DNA from: Pseudomonas flavescens
GTDB lineage: Bacteria; Pseudomonadota; Gammaproteobacteria; Pseudomonadales; Pseudomonadaceae
Reading direction: 5' to 3'
DNA length: 64,000 nucleotides
Assembly: GCF_013408425.1 (NCBI RefSeq)
Contig: NZ_JACBYV010000001.1
Coordinates: 2,480,001 to 2,544,000 of the forward strand
Under the pieces are notes generated by a model that was not told the DNA's origin, ran no database searches, and saw only the letters and a program-made list of their open reading frames with translations. The position numbers were made by a program, and so were the translations under genes. Positions 35,164 through 42,515 of this stretch are shown piece by piece. The first letter of the stretch is position 1. Each line of letters starts with the position of its first letter.

Positions 35164-35736
35164 ATGCCTACCTCAGCCCCGCCCCAAAGCCTCTCGGTGG
35201 TCCTGCTCGCAGGCGGCCGCGGCCAGCGCATGGGGGGCCGCGACAAGGGCCTGGTGCAGTGGCAGGAGCGCCCGATGATCGCCTGGCTGCACGACCAGGT
35301 TCGCCCCCTCACCGACGACCTGATCATCTCCTGCAACCGTAACCATGACGCCTATGCGCCCTACGCCGACCGCCTCGTTGGCGATGACAGCGCAGACTAC
35401 CCCGGCCCCCTGGCCGGCATCCGCGCCGCCCTGCAGATCGCCCGCCACCCTCTCCTGCTGGTGCTGCCCTGTGACGCACCCCGGGTAGACCGCAGCCTGC
35501 TCGACGAACTTATCGCGCTGGCCGGCGAGCGCCCGGTGATGGCCAAGCGCGACGGCCACTGGGAACCGCTGTTCGCGGTCGTCCCGCGCAGCCTGCTGCC
35601 CTCTCTGGAGCAGGCCTGGCAGGCGGGCCAGCGCAGCACACAGCGCTGGCTGCACGATCACCAGCCCGTGGCGCTAACCTGCGCGCCAGACGATCCGCGC
35701 CTGAGCAACGTCAATTCACCGCAGCTTCTCGAATAG
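35164..35736 (+). CDS. mobA: Molybdenum cofactor guanylyltransferase MobA
   Basis: MobA attaches GMP to the molybdenum cofactor. The 190-residue product has the nucleotidyltransferase signature LLAGGRGQRMGGRDKGLVQW and later LVLPCDAPRVD. I choose ATG 35164 (MPTSAPPQSL), since the family begins just before the glycine-rich loop. It is divergent from moaB-moeA, and together these cover the late steps of the pathway. Confidence 0.95.
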   Translation: MPTSAPPQSLSVVLLAGGRGQRMGGRDKGLVQWQERPMIAWLHDQVRPLTDDLIISCNRNHDAYAPYADRLVGDDSADYPGPLAGIRAALQIARHPLLLVLPCDAPRVDRSLLDELIALAGERPVMAKRDGHWEPLFAVVPRSLLPSLEQAWQAGQRSTQRWLHDHQPVALTCAPDDPRLSNVNSPQLLE

Positions 35737-35845
35737 ATCGCGCTTGCGAGTCAGCCAGCCGAGTGGATAAATAGGGTGGAACTTGGGGTCGCCGTGCTCG
35801 TCTTAGCCCAAGTAATCATTCAGCTTCGATTTAAGGAGACATGTC

Positions 35846-36067
35846 ATGAAGCAACGGACTACCGCTGCATTTCTACTCGCGTTCGGCCTGGTTACTCTGG
35901 CCGGTTGTTCCACGCCTTCGGTCATCACCCTGAACGATGGCCGGGAAATCCAGACCGTAGATCGCCCTGATTTCGACGACGACACTGGCTTCTACGAATT
36001 CGAACAACTGGATGGCAAGCGCACCAAGGTCAACAAAGATCAGGTTCGTACCGTCAAAGAGCTGTAA
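35846..36067 (+). CDS. Small YgdI/YgdR-type lipoprotein
   Basis: A 73-residue precursor with signal peptide and lipobox LAGC (residues 18-21), then one beta-rich YgdI/YgdR domain (SVITLNDGREIQTVDRPDF, TKVNKDQVRTVKEL). AAGGAG lies upstream of the ATG. It is probably an outer- or inner-membrane lipoprotein of unknown role. It is the last conserved protein gene before tRNA-Pro. Confidence 0.92.
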   Translation: MKQRTTAAFLLAFGLVTLAGCSTPSVITLNDGREIQTVDRPDFDDDTGFYEFEQLDGKRTKVNKDQVRTVKEL

Positions 36068-36174
36068 GCACCGTTGACCCATCGCGGGCGCAGGCTTCAG
36101 GCGCTGCGCCCCGATCAAAAATTTTGCGCTAACCCCTTGTGCTGCAAAACTTTTTCAGTACAATTCGGCGCATT

Positions 36175-36251
36175 CGGAGTGTAGCGCAGCTTGGTAGCGC
36201 GTCTCGTTCGGGACGAGAAGGTCGCAGGTTCGAATCCTGTCTCTCCGACCA
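36175..36251 (+). tRNA. tRNA-Pro, anticodon CGG
   Basis: A 77-nt cloverleaf including encoded CCA. D-stem GCGC/GCGC, anticodon stem TCTCG/CGAGA around loop TTCGGGA (anticodon CGG), T-arm GCAGG-TTCGAAT-CCTGT. The acceptor stem CGGAGTG / CTCTCCG pairs except for an apparent U6-U67 mismatch. A terminator-like hairpin follows. This tRNA marks the change from conserved to accessory sequence. Confidence 0.96.
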
Positions 36252-36294
36252 AATCCCAGTTTCCAGCAGCCCTGCGCTGCTCGCGAAACACCTC

Positions 36295-36323
36295 GACAAA
36301 GCCCGCCTTGTGCGGGCTTTGTC
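36295..36323 (+). terminator. Intrinsic-type hairpin downstream of tRNA-Pro
   Basis: Perfect 12-bp stem GACAAAGCCCGC / GCGGGCTTTGTC with loop CTTGT, about 43 bp after the tRNA CCA. The stem itself ends in TTTGTC, giving a weak U tract. Confidence 0.75.
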
Positions 36324-36507
36324 GTATCTGGCTGTTTCTCCTCGCCTCCCCCGGTATTTGGCCGGCAAGACGATTGGATCGTGGGCGTGATTTGGTGGGA
36401 GATGGTCGCTGTTGGCGTAAGGATCGTTGGCTAGAGCTAGGCCACAGGACTGGTATCTCCTTACCTGCTTACCATGAGATGAAATTCGAACTGGCTGAAA
36501 CCGTGTG

Positions 36508-36550
36508 CTGCCAGGACACCACCGGCAGCAATCGGCCAAAAGCGGACAGA
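36508..36550. repeat. Dispersed hairpin repeat, copy A (partial)
   Basis: One good arm CCGGCAGCAATCGGCCAAAA followed by GCGGACAG, with the opposing arm degenerate (GTGTGCTGCCAGG). It belongs to the family described at 43.85 kb. It lies just beyond the last attC site. Confidence 0.65.
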
Positions 36551-36637
36551 TAGATCGACTCTAAATACAAGTGCTACTGAGGATGGGGAGACGTCGCATG
36601 CCCTTTAATCGCGCTTGTCGATGGGGCATATTCGTGT

Positions 36638-36697
36638 GCATAACGCCTGAGTTAAGTCGAGCCGCGAAGCGGGCTCGGCTTGAACGAATTGTTAGGC
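36638..36697 (-). other. Integron attC site (aadA-like), end of the hydrolase cassette
   Basis: Read on minus, the 60-bp element starts GCCTAACAATTCGTTCAAGC and ends GACTTAACTCAGGCGTTATGC-type sequence, with a central GCCCGCTTCGCGGCTC-like core. The R'' GCCTAAC and R' GTTATGC boxes and the L-box pair TTCAAG/CTTAA are all present. It closely resembles the attC of aadA cassettes. Its orientation matches the gene just upstream on the same strand. The predicted recombination point is G36644/T36643. Confidence 0.9.
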
Positions 36698-37946
36698 AGT
36701 CCTCGGATTGCTTCCGCCGCAGATTGCTAGGCCTCGACCGCGGCCAAGGCCAGGTCGTTGATACGTTGCACACGCTCGATATGGCGCAGGCCCTCAATAA
36801 AGCCGGCAGATAGGAAGATGACGGTTAGATCCCGCTCAGGGTCGATCATCCATGCCGTCGAGGCACCGCCGACCGCCGCAATGCTTTGAGGCGATGCGGT
36901 GTGCCCGGTCGCGTTCAGGATGTGCCCACTCCCGCGCATATAACCACCGAGCAAGGTAAAGTGCGCCGCGAAATCGTTGAGGCCCCGCTCTTCGACCTCG
37001 AAGGCGGTCGCATCGTTGATCAAGCCGGGCGCATGATCCTGCCGAGCGTAGTCGAAGAGCACGGGTGAGAGAACACGCTGGCCGTGCGCTGTCCCACGCC
37101 CGCGGAAAACTTCGGTGAACCGGAAGACATCTTTGATCGTGGAAAACGCATTCCCGCTCGGCATCTCTGCGTCCGCGTCAAGGAACTCATTGAAAAGGCG
37201 CAGAAGCATCGGTGTGGTGGGTCCCACATTCGCCTCAGTAAACGACACCGGAACCCGTCGAGGATCGTCGATCGAGCACGCGAAGCTGCTGTCCGCCATG
37301 CCCAACGGCGTGAACAAATCTTCTTGGGCAATGCGATTGAAACCGCGCTTTTTCGAATCGGTATTGACCAGGATCTGGCCCAACAGATCGTAGCCCAAGC
37401 CCGATGTGTAGATGCATTTGGTGCCGGGACTGTAGGCCGCAGGCAATGCGCACATCGCGGCTGTCTTGACCGCGAGGTTTCCGACCTTGTCCAGGCCAAG
37501 CGGAGGCGGAACGAGACCGAACGGCAGCCCCGCGGTGTGCGCCAGCAATTGCCGCACGGTTGCCCGCTGCTTGCCCAGTGCGCCGAAGCCGGGAACGAGG
37601 TCCGCGATGCGTGTATCAAGGCCGAAACGGCCTTCATCAATCGCTTTGAGGACGAGCGTCGCGGTATAGGCCTTTGACATCGACATGAGCAGGTATCGAT
37701 CGTCACCTGATGGAGCCCGACCCGGAGCAACCGTTCCGAAGGTCGCCTGGTAGGCCACCTGACCGTGGCGAGCGACGAGGATTGAAGCGCCAAAGTGCCT
37801 TCCGCTGTCGATGTCGGCCTGAATAGAGGCACCAAGCCGGGCGAGCGCATCCTTATTCAAACCAACCGAGGGAGGTGAGAGGTCGAGGTTCATTGAGGTT
37901 TAGCCTTCTTTAATTGCTGCTTTGGCGGGCCGATGTCATCGCCTAA
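36644..37946 (-). mobile_element. Integron gene cassette carrying a serine hydrolase
   Basis: The about 1.3-kb unit is bounded by the recombination points of two attC sites in the same orientation. It has a 53-bp leader, one gene reading toward its own attC, and a short tail: the standard cassette plan. Confidence 0.85.
36727..37893 (-). CDS. Cassette-encoded serine hydrolase, beta-lactamase (class C)/family VIII esterase fold
   Basis: A 388-residue protein of the beta-lactamase-related superfamily. The nucleophile motif S71-M-S-K74 lies in LLMSMSKAYTATLV and the tyrosine motif Y161-T-S in CIYTSGLGYDLLGQI. HTAGLPFG and a late GGASTAWMIDPERDL block are also typical. No signal peptide is visible, which argues for a cytoplasmic esterase or amidase over a periplasmic beta-lactamase. 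The gene sits in a well-formed integron cassette between two attC sites, so it was acquired by recombination. Substrate unknown; family membership is firm, function inferred. Confidence 0.85.
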   Translation of the reverse strand: MNLDLSPPSVGLNKDALARLGASIQADIDSGRHFGASILVARHGQVAYQATFGTVAPGRAPSGDDRYLLMSMSKAYTATLVLKAIDEGRFGLDTRIADLVPGFGALGKQRATVRQLLAHTAGLPFGLVPPPLGLDKVGNLAVKTAAMCALPAAYSPGTKCIYTSGLGYDLLGQILVNTDSKKRGFNRIAQEDLFTPLGMADSSFACSIDDPRRVPVSFTEANVGPTTPMLLRLFNEFLDADAEMPSGNAFSTIKDVFRFTEVFRGRGTAHGQRVLSPVLFDYARQDHAPGLINDATAFEVEERGLNDFAAHFTLLGGYMRGSGHILNATGHTASPQSIAAVGGASTAWMIDPERDLTVIFLSAGFIEGLRHIERVQRINDLALAAVEA

Positions 37947-38016
37947 CGTTTGGTTAAGGGGCCGCGGAACGCGATCCCGAACGAGCGAAGCGAGTGACTT
38001 GAACCACCTGTTAGGC
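37941..38016 (-). other. Integron attC site, end of the promoter-proximal cassette
   Basis: On minus this 76-bp element starts GCCTAACAGGTGGTTCAAG and ends CCTTAACCAAACGTTAGGC. R'' and R' boxes are perfect inverted GCCTAAC/GTTAGGC, the L-box TTCAAG/CTTAA pair is present, and the centre has the inverted CTCGCTTCGCTCG stem. It has the same orientation as the attC at 36.6 kb. Confidence 0.9.
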
Positions 38017-38256
38017 AGAGGACTTCGAGCCGGACGCAGGTAATAAATACCGCACTGTGGCCAACCCGCGAGGGCCCTGCAAGCAACATATTGGTTTTTG
38101 CTGGGAACGCACTCATGCGGTCTGTTCGCCCCGATACGGCGTTGATGATCGGACTTGAGGCCTGGTAAGCAGCGAATGAGTTCGAGCGTGCACGTTGTTT
38201 AACAGCACAACTATGAATAGCTTCTATGCCCGTAACATGCCTCCTGTGCCTTTGCC

Positions 38257-38300
38257 GCCTAACTATTAATTAGGCGACATTGCTGTCGCATAACACACCT
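38257..38300 (-). other. attI-like recombination site
   Basis: Minus strand reads GTTATGCGACAGCAATGTCG then CCTAATTAATAGTTAGGCGG. A G/TTAGGC core preceded by a GTCGCC-TAA block resembles the attI layout of integron platforms, and it lies at the expected upstream end of the cassette series. No integrase gene is adjacent, so the assignment rests on position and core similarity only. Confidence 0.5.
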
Positions 38301-38653
38301 TGAGATGTCTGATAACGTCCATTTTCATGCGGTAATCCCTTGATTTGCATAGACGCGAAAATGGCAAACGCGACTAGGCTAGGTGAAAAAGCGACTTCAA
38401 AGGCCACACGTACCAAACCTGCCAAGGCATCGTAATGGCTAGACGCTACTGATCGGCATCAAGACTGTCTTTTTGACGTGTCGAAATTACAGCGAACAAA
38501 AGCGGATCAAAGCAGGTGTGAATCGCCACTGGTCTTGTAGGCACTCGATGACCGCTATTGGCTTCAAGCATGGCGCAACCTAATTGTTATTTTTACCGAG
38601 TAGTGCGGAGCTTCATGCGGCCGACATAACCGCGTGTAAATGGTTAAATCTGC

Positions 38654-39460
38654 TTAGGCGAAGTCTTGTAGGGCTTTGATCCGCCGCCACATGAGCACAG
38701 GGTTCGAGTACATCGGGAAATGGCCGCAATCAGGAATGCACGCTAGGTGCACGCCTTGTGCTGCAATGTCCTTGAGGTAGGACAGGTGGGAATTGGTCAC
38801 GCCATACATGTATTGGCGCGGGAATGGCAGGCCTAGAAATTTATCCATCAACTGACCATTGTCGGACAAATCCACCATTGATTCGAAAATGCCGCGCACC
38901 GCGCCGGCACGCACTTTGTGCGCCAGGCTTGCGGCATACAGCGCGCTCGCAGGGTCCGATGCCAATCGAGTGCGTTCAATAAAGTCGCGGAAAAATCGTA
39001 CATCATCACAGCGATGATCGTGGATTTGGCGGCTGAGGAAACAGTCCTCAGGAGCGATGTTGCCCTCGATGTCGACGAAACTCAGCACGCGCGCAGGATC
39101 TCCATGAGCCAACATCAGGCCGGTCAAACCTCCCATGGAGTGACCTACCAAGTGGAAAGTGTTGGTCTCAAAATGCTTGAGTACGGCCTGTGCGGTTTTC
39201 ACCAGGAATGGGATGTTGATGCGCGAGAGGTCGCTGCATTCGGTCTCACCGCAGCCTGGAGCATCGTAGGCAATGAAGGGATGCCCATCGAAAGAAGGCT
39301 GCAACGTGATATCGGCGTAGTCCTCTTTTGTGGAGCCAAAACCGTGGAGGAACAGGATGGGCGCTTTAGGCCCACGGCGATGAATCACCGCAAGGTCGAG
39401 CTGTATACCGTCGATGTTCAGTGGAATTTTCTCGTGGGTGAAGCGAGCTGGATGGGACAC
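38654..39460 (-). CDS. Alpha/beta hydrolase
   Basis: A 268-residue alpha/beta-hydrolase-fold enzyme. Oxyanion region LFLHGFGSTKEDY (residues about 37-49), AYDAPGCGET, nucleophile elbow GHSMGG with Ser108, and the catalytic histidine near the end in IPDCGHFPMYSNP. No signal peptide, so cytoplasmic. It lies next to a LysR gene on the same strand, and opposite three RraA-type genes and an aminotransferase, which suggests it hydrolyses an ester, amide or ring of the compound that this locus degrades. The substrate cannot be named from sequence. Confidence 0.85.
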   Translation of the reverse strand: MSHPARFTHEKIPLNIDGIQLDLAVIHRRGPKAPILFLHGFGSTKEDYADITLQPSFDGHPFIAYDAPGCGETECSDLSRINIPFLVKTAQAVLKHFETNTFHLVGHSMGGLTGLMLAHGDPARVLSFVDIEGNIAPEDCFLSRQIHDHRCDDVRFFRDFIERTRLASDPASALYAASLAHKVRAGAVRGIFESMVDLSDNGQLMDKFLGLPFPRQYMYGVTNSHLSYLKDIAAQGVHLACIPDCGHFPMYSNPVLMWRRIKALQDFA

Positions 39461-39551
39461 GGGTCGGAGCTCCTATTACAGACATCCTCAATGTTGAACT
39501 CGCCATAGGATTTGTAAAATACGAAGCCACGAACCCTGTTATATGCCTAGC

Positions 39552-40451
39552 CTATGAAAGCAAGGTCTGCTTCGCTTGGTCGATCATGGCATCCACGAGC
39601 GGATTCTTATGCTCGCTGTGCCACGCCATGGCCGTAGTCACCACTTTGACCTCCGGGAACAGAGGCCGAATGAGTACGTTTTTAGGCGCGAGCTTGCCCA
39701 TCGAGCTGGGAACCAAGGCAATGCCCTGGCCGCAGCTGACAAAGGCAACTTGTGACGAGACCGAGCGAACTTGGTGCACTATCCGCGGGGCGAAGCCGCT
39801 GGCTTTGCACTGTCCGACCAGATAGTCGAAGTAGACAGGACTCACATCGCGCGAAGCCATCACCAAGGTTTCATCGGCGAGGGACTTGAGGGAGACGGAC
39901 TTACTCGCGGACAAGGGATGATCGTTGGGGAGTGCTACTGCCAGTCGATCCTCGGACAACGGTAGAGATTGCAAATGCCGACCGAGGTTGCCCTCAAGGC
40001 GCGCGAAGGCGATGTCGATATCGCCGGCCTCAAGAGCGGGAATAGCCTCCGCGCTATCGATCTCTCGAACCGATACCGTGATCAGTGGATGATCCTGCTT
40101 AAACTGCTCGATCAGCGGGGGCAGTACATCAATCATTGCTGAGGTAATCGCCCCAATCGTCACTACGCCAGCGTGGCCGGCTACGGCCTCGTGTACCGCA
40201 AGCTCCAATCGTTCCAGCTGATCAGCAAACTTTCGTACGGCGGGGAGTATGGCAGCTCCCGCAGCGGTCAGGTGAGCGCCTCGGCGAGACCGAGTGAACA
40301 GTTGAACCCGTAAGGACTGCTCCAGCGCCTGGATTTGCTCGGTCAATGGCGGCTGTGACATGCCCAGCCGTTTAGCTGCACGGGTGAAGTTTTGGTCTTC
40401 AGCTACGGCCAGGAACAGCCATAGATGGCGTATCAAGCGAAAGTTGATCAC
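39552..40451 (-). CDS. LysR-family regulator of the RraA/aminotransferase locus
   Basis: A 299-residue LysR-type protein with an N-terminal winged helix-turn-helix (NFTRAAKRLGMSQPPLTEQI) and a periplasmic-binding-like effector domain. It is divergent from the first RraA-type gene across a 108-bp shared promoter region, the classic LysR arrangement in which the regulator controls the divergent operon in response to a pathway metabolite. A palindromic ATACGTAT in the gap is a candidate operator centre. Confidence 0.9.
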   Translation of the reverse strand: MINFRLIRHLWLFLAVAEDQNFTRAAKRLGMSQPPLTEQIQALEQSLRVQLFTRSRRGAHLTAAGAAILPAVRKFADQLERLELAVHEAVAGHAGVVTIGAITSAMIDVLPPLIEQFKQDHPLITVSVREIDSAEAIPALEAGDIDIAFARLEGNLGRHLQSLPLSEDRLAVALPNDHPLSASKSVSLKSLADETLVMASRDVSPVYFDYLVGQCKASGFAPRIVHQVRSVSSQVAFVSCGQGIALVPSSMGKLAPKNVLIRPLFPEVKVVTTAMAWHSEHKNPLVDAMIDQAKQTLLS

Positions 40452-40559
40452 GGCGCACTTCCATAGGTTTTGGATATGAAAAGCTTAGCTTCTTCGTAAT
40501 ATACGTATCAAATCTCGGCGCAGATACTCAAGCCTCACCTAGCAAGAGGTCTGCAACCG
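40452..40559. promoter_or_regulatory. Divergent promoter region with candidate LysR operator
   Basis: The 108-bp gap contains CGTAATATACGTATCAAA around 40495-40512, with a perfect 8-bp palindrome ATACGTAT. A T-N11-A spacing suitable for LysR can be drawn across it. Binding is inferred from layout. Confidence 0.45.
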
Positions 40560-41222
40560 ATGAGTTTGAAAGCCCCGCTTGAGCGCCTGGCCGCACTCGA
40601 CACCAACACGGTGTCGGACGCGCTGGACTTCCTCCAGCTCCCTGGCGCCACTAATGGCCTGATGCCGCTTTGGAAATGCCCAAAGATTGTTGGTCGAGCC
40701 AGCACTGTTCAATTGGGGCCCAAGCAGGACGTGGCGCCCACCGTTCACCTGATTACTCCGGTAGTGGAGCAGATCACCACCGATGACCGCGTGCTGGTGA
40801 TCGCGGGTGGCGTCGATGGTATCTCTAGCTGGGGAGACATCCTGGCGAACGCCGCCCAGCGCAAAGGTATCCGGGGCTCGGTCATCGACGGTTTCAGCCG
40901 TGACATCCGCGGCAGCGTGGACATCGGCTATCCGGTCTTCGGCCGCGGCGTGACCATGATCAGCGCCCGTAACCGGCTCATCCAGATAGACGCAGCCGTA
41001 AAAGTTCGCATGGCTGGCGTCGAGGTAGAGGAAGGCGACTATGTGATCGCCGATGAATGCGGCACCGTTTTTGTCCCCGCCAATGCCATCGAGAAGGTTC
41101 TTGGTCTGGCCGAGCGTATCGACCGCCGACAAGCCGGCATGGTGGACGCCGTGCGTGCAGGCCGATCGGTCGAGGAAGTCATGCACGACACCCAGTTCGA
41201 AGCTATCAAGGTAGAGCACTGA
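40560..41222 (+). CDS. RraA/HMG-aldolase family protein 1
   Basis: A 220-residue member of the RraA-like superfamily, which includes metal-dependent 4-hydroxy-4-methyl-2-oxoglutarate aldolases and oxaloacetate decarboxylases. The metal/substrate motif D-X20-R-D is intact: WGDILANAAQRKG then VIDGFSRDI. The C-terminal DYVIADECGTVFVP block is typical. It is first in a four-gene operon, 1 bp before the second paralogue. Intact catalytic residues argue for enzymatic activity over the RNase E-regulator role. Confidence 0.88.
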   Translation: MSLKAPLERLAALDTNTVSDALDFLQLPGATNGLMPLWKCPKIVGRASTVQLGPKQDVAPTVHLITPVVEQITTDDRVLVIAGGVDGISSWGDILANAAQRKGIRGSVIDGFSRDIRGSVDIGYPVFGRGVTMISARNRLIQIDAAVKVRMAGVEVEEGDYVIADECGTVFVPANAIEKVLGLAERIDRRQAGMVDAVRAGRSVEEVMHDTQFEAIKVEH

Positions 41223-41223
41223 T

Positions 41224-41889
41224 ATGAGCCTTTCAGATAAAGACCTCGTTGCCTTGTTCGAAGGCCTGGATACGCCGGGGATTTCCGACGCTATGGACAA
41301 GCTAGGCCTTCCAGGCCAAGCCTTTGGCGTAGTACCGCTGGCTAACTACAGCCAAGTTGTGGTCGGCCCAGCCTTCACCGTTCAGTACGTCAGTGCGAGC
41401 ACACCGCCCGGCACTGTCGGGGACTTCATCGATGACGTAGCACCAGGCGACGTTGTGGTCATCGCCAACGAGGGTCGCACCGATTGCACTGTTTGGGGCG
41501 ACATCATGACCCAGTACGCCCTGGCCCGCGGTATCGCCGGCACGGTCATAGACGGTGTCTGCCGCGATGTGAACAAGGCTCTGGGCGAGGGGTATCCACT
41601 GTTCAGTAAAGGTCGCTTCATGCGTACCGGCAAAGACCGCGTGGAAGTTGTGGCCGTCAACCAGCCGGTGTCGGTTGGCCAAGCGCGGGTCTGTGCCCGC
41701 GACATCGTCGTCGCTGACGCCAATGGCGTCGTCATAGTCCCGCGCGGTCGTGCTCAAGAAGTCGCCGAATCGGCACGGCGCATCGAACACGTTGAAGCGC
41801 AGATCCGCGAACAAATCGCCACTGGCAAGAGCCTTAAGGAAGCCCGTGACGCCCTCGGTTACCATTCTCTGCAGAGCAAAAAATCATGA
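41224..41889 (+). CDS. RraA/HMG-aldolase family protein 2
   Basis: A 221-residue paralogue with the same D-X20-R-D motif (WGDIMTQYALARG then VIDGVCRDV) and DIVVADANGVVIVPRG near the end. It is clearly diverged from its two neighbours, so this is not a recent tandem duplication. It overlaps the third paralogue by 4 bp (ATGA), indicating coupled translation. Trimers or hexamers are usual for the family; three co-translated paralogues could even form a mixed oligomer (inference). Confidence 0.88.
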   Translation: MSLSDKDLVALFEGLDTPGISDAMDKLGLPGQAFGVVPLANYSQVVVGPAFTVQYVSASTPPGTVGDFIDDVAPGDVVVIANEGRTDCTVWGDIMTQYALARGIAGTVIDGVCRDVNKALGEGYPLFSKGRFMRTGKDRVEVVAVNQPVSVGQARVCARDIVVADANGVVIVPRGRAQEVAESARRIEHVEAQIREQIATGKSLKEARDALGYHSLQSKKS

Positions 41890-42515
41890 GCCTTCCACAC
41901 GAGTATCAGAACATTGCAAAGGTCCTCGGCAGCTCCACCCTGTACGAGGCCTCCGGGTTGCCGTGCGCTGTGGACCGCGAGATTCGCGCTGTCTGGAAAG
42001 GCGCATTCATTGCTGCACCGGCGTACCCGCTGCAGTGTTCGCCAGGTGACAACCTGGGCCTGCACATTGCCGTGGCGAACGCGCCACGCGGTAGCGTCCT
42101 GGTCTGTGACTCCGCCGATTTCGTTGCCGGCTACTGGGGTGAAGTACTTACTGTGGCGGCTGAAGCCGCTGGTATTGTTGGCTTGGTAATCAATGGCGGC
42201 GTGCGCGATATCGCCGCGCTTGAAGCGCGCGGCTTTCCGGTTTTTGCTCGGGGCATCTCCGTCAAAGGTACCGTCAAGGCGACCACGCCGTCCGTAGGCA
42301 AACCGTTCGACTTCAGCGGGGCGCAGGTCACTGCCGGCGACCTAGTGGTCGCGGATGAGGATGGTGTGATCATCATCCCGGTCGATGCAGTTGAACGCAC
42401 ACTGCACGAAGGGCAGAAACGCGCCGATAAAGAGGCAGTGTTCATGGCCAAGCTGCGCGAAGGTCACACCACCATGGACCTGATGGGCCTTTCCCTCCCG
42501 GAGGCGCACGCATGA
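41886..42515 (+). CDS. RraA/HMG-aldolase family protein 3
   Basis: A 209-residue paralogue, the one closest to canonical HMG/CHA aldolases: WGEVLTVAAEAAG then VINGGVRDI gives E-X20-R-D, with Glu in the first position. LVVADEDGVIIIPVD follows. It overlaps genes on both sides by 4 bp (ATGA junctions). Canonical members cleave 4-hydroxy-4-methyl-2-oxoglutarate to two pyruvates, which would follow naturally from transamination by the next gene product; this is inference. Confidence 0.9.
   Translation: MSLPHEYQNIAKVLGSSTLYEASGLPCAVDREIRAVWKGAFIAAPAYPLQCSPGDNLGLHIAVANAPRGSVLVCDSADFVAGYWGEVLTVAAEAAGIVGLVINGGVRDIAALEARGFPVFARGISVKGTVKATTPSVGKPFDFSGAQVTAGDLVVADEDGVIIIPVDAVERTLHEGQKRADKEAVFMAKLREGHTTMDLMGLSLPEAHA

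Larger units (their letters stand above)
37894..38653. other. Integron relic without a protein gene (attI side and first cassette)
   Basis: Of these 760 bp, 37947-38262 would be a first cassette of about 316 bp lacking a credible gene; a short frame in it merely reads through the attC. 38301-38653 lies where an integrase gene would be expected, but I find none. A 24-codon frame at 38361-38435 (MANATRLGEKATSK...) could be a truncated gene start, but its identity is unclear. Confidence 0.6.

Noticed and set aside
37941..38120. Short minus-strand ORF reading through the attC site (MSAFPAKTNMLLAG...)
   Set aside because: About half of it is simply the attC translated; no ribosome-binding site. 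Such read-through frames are common artefacts in cassettes.
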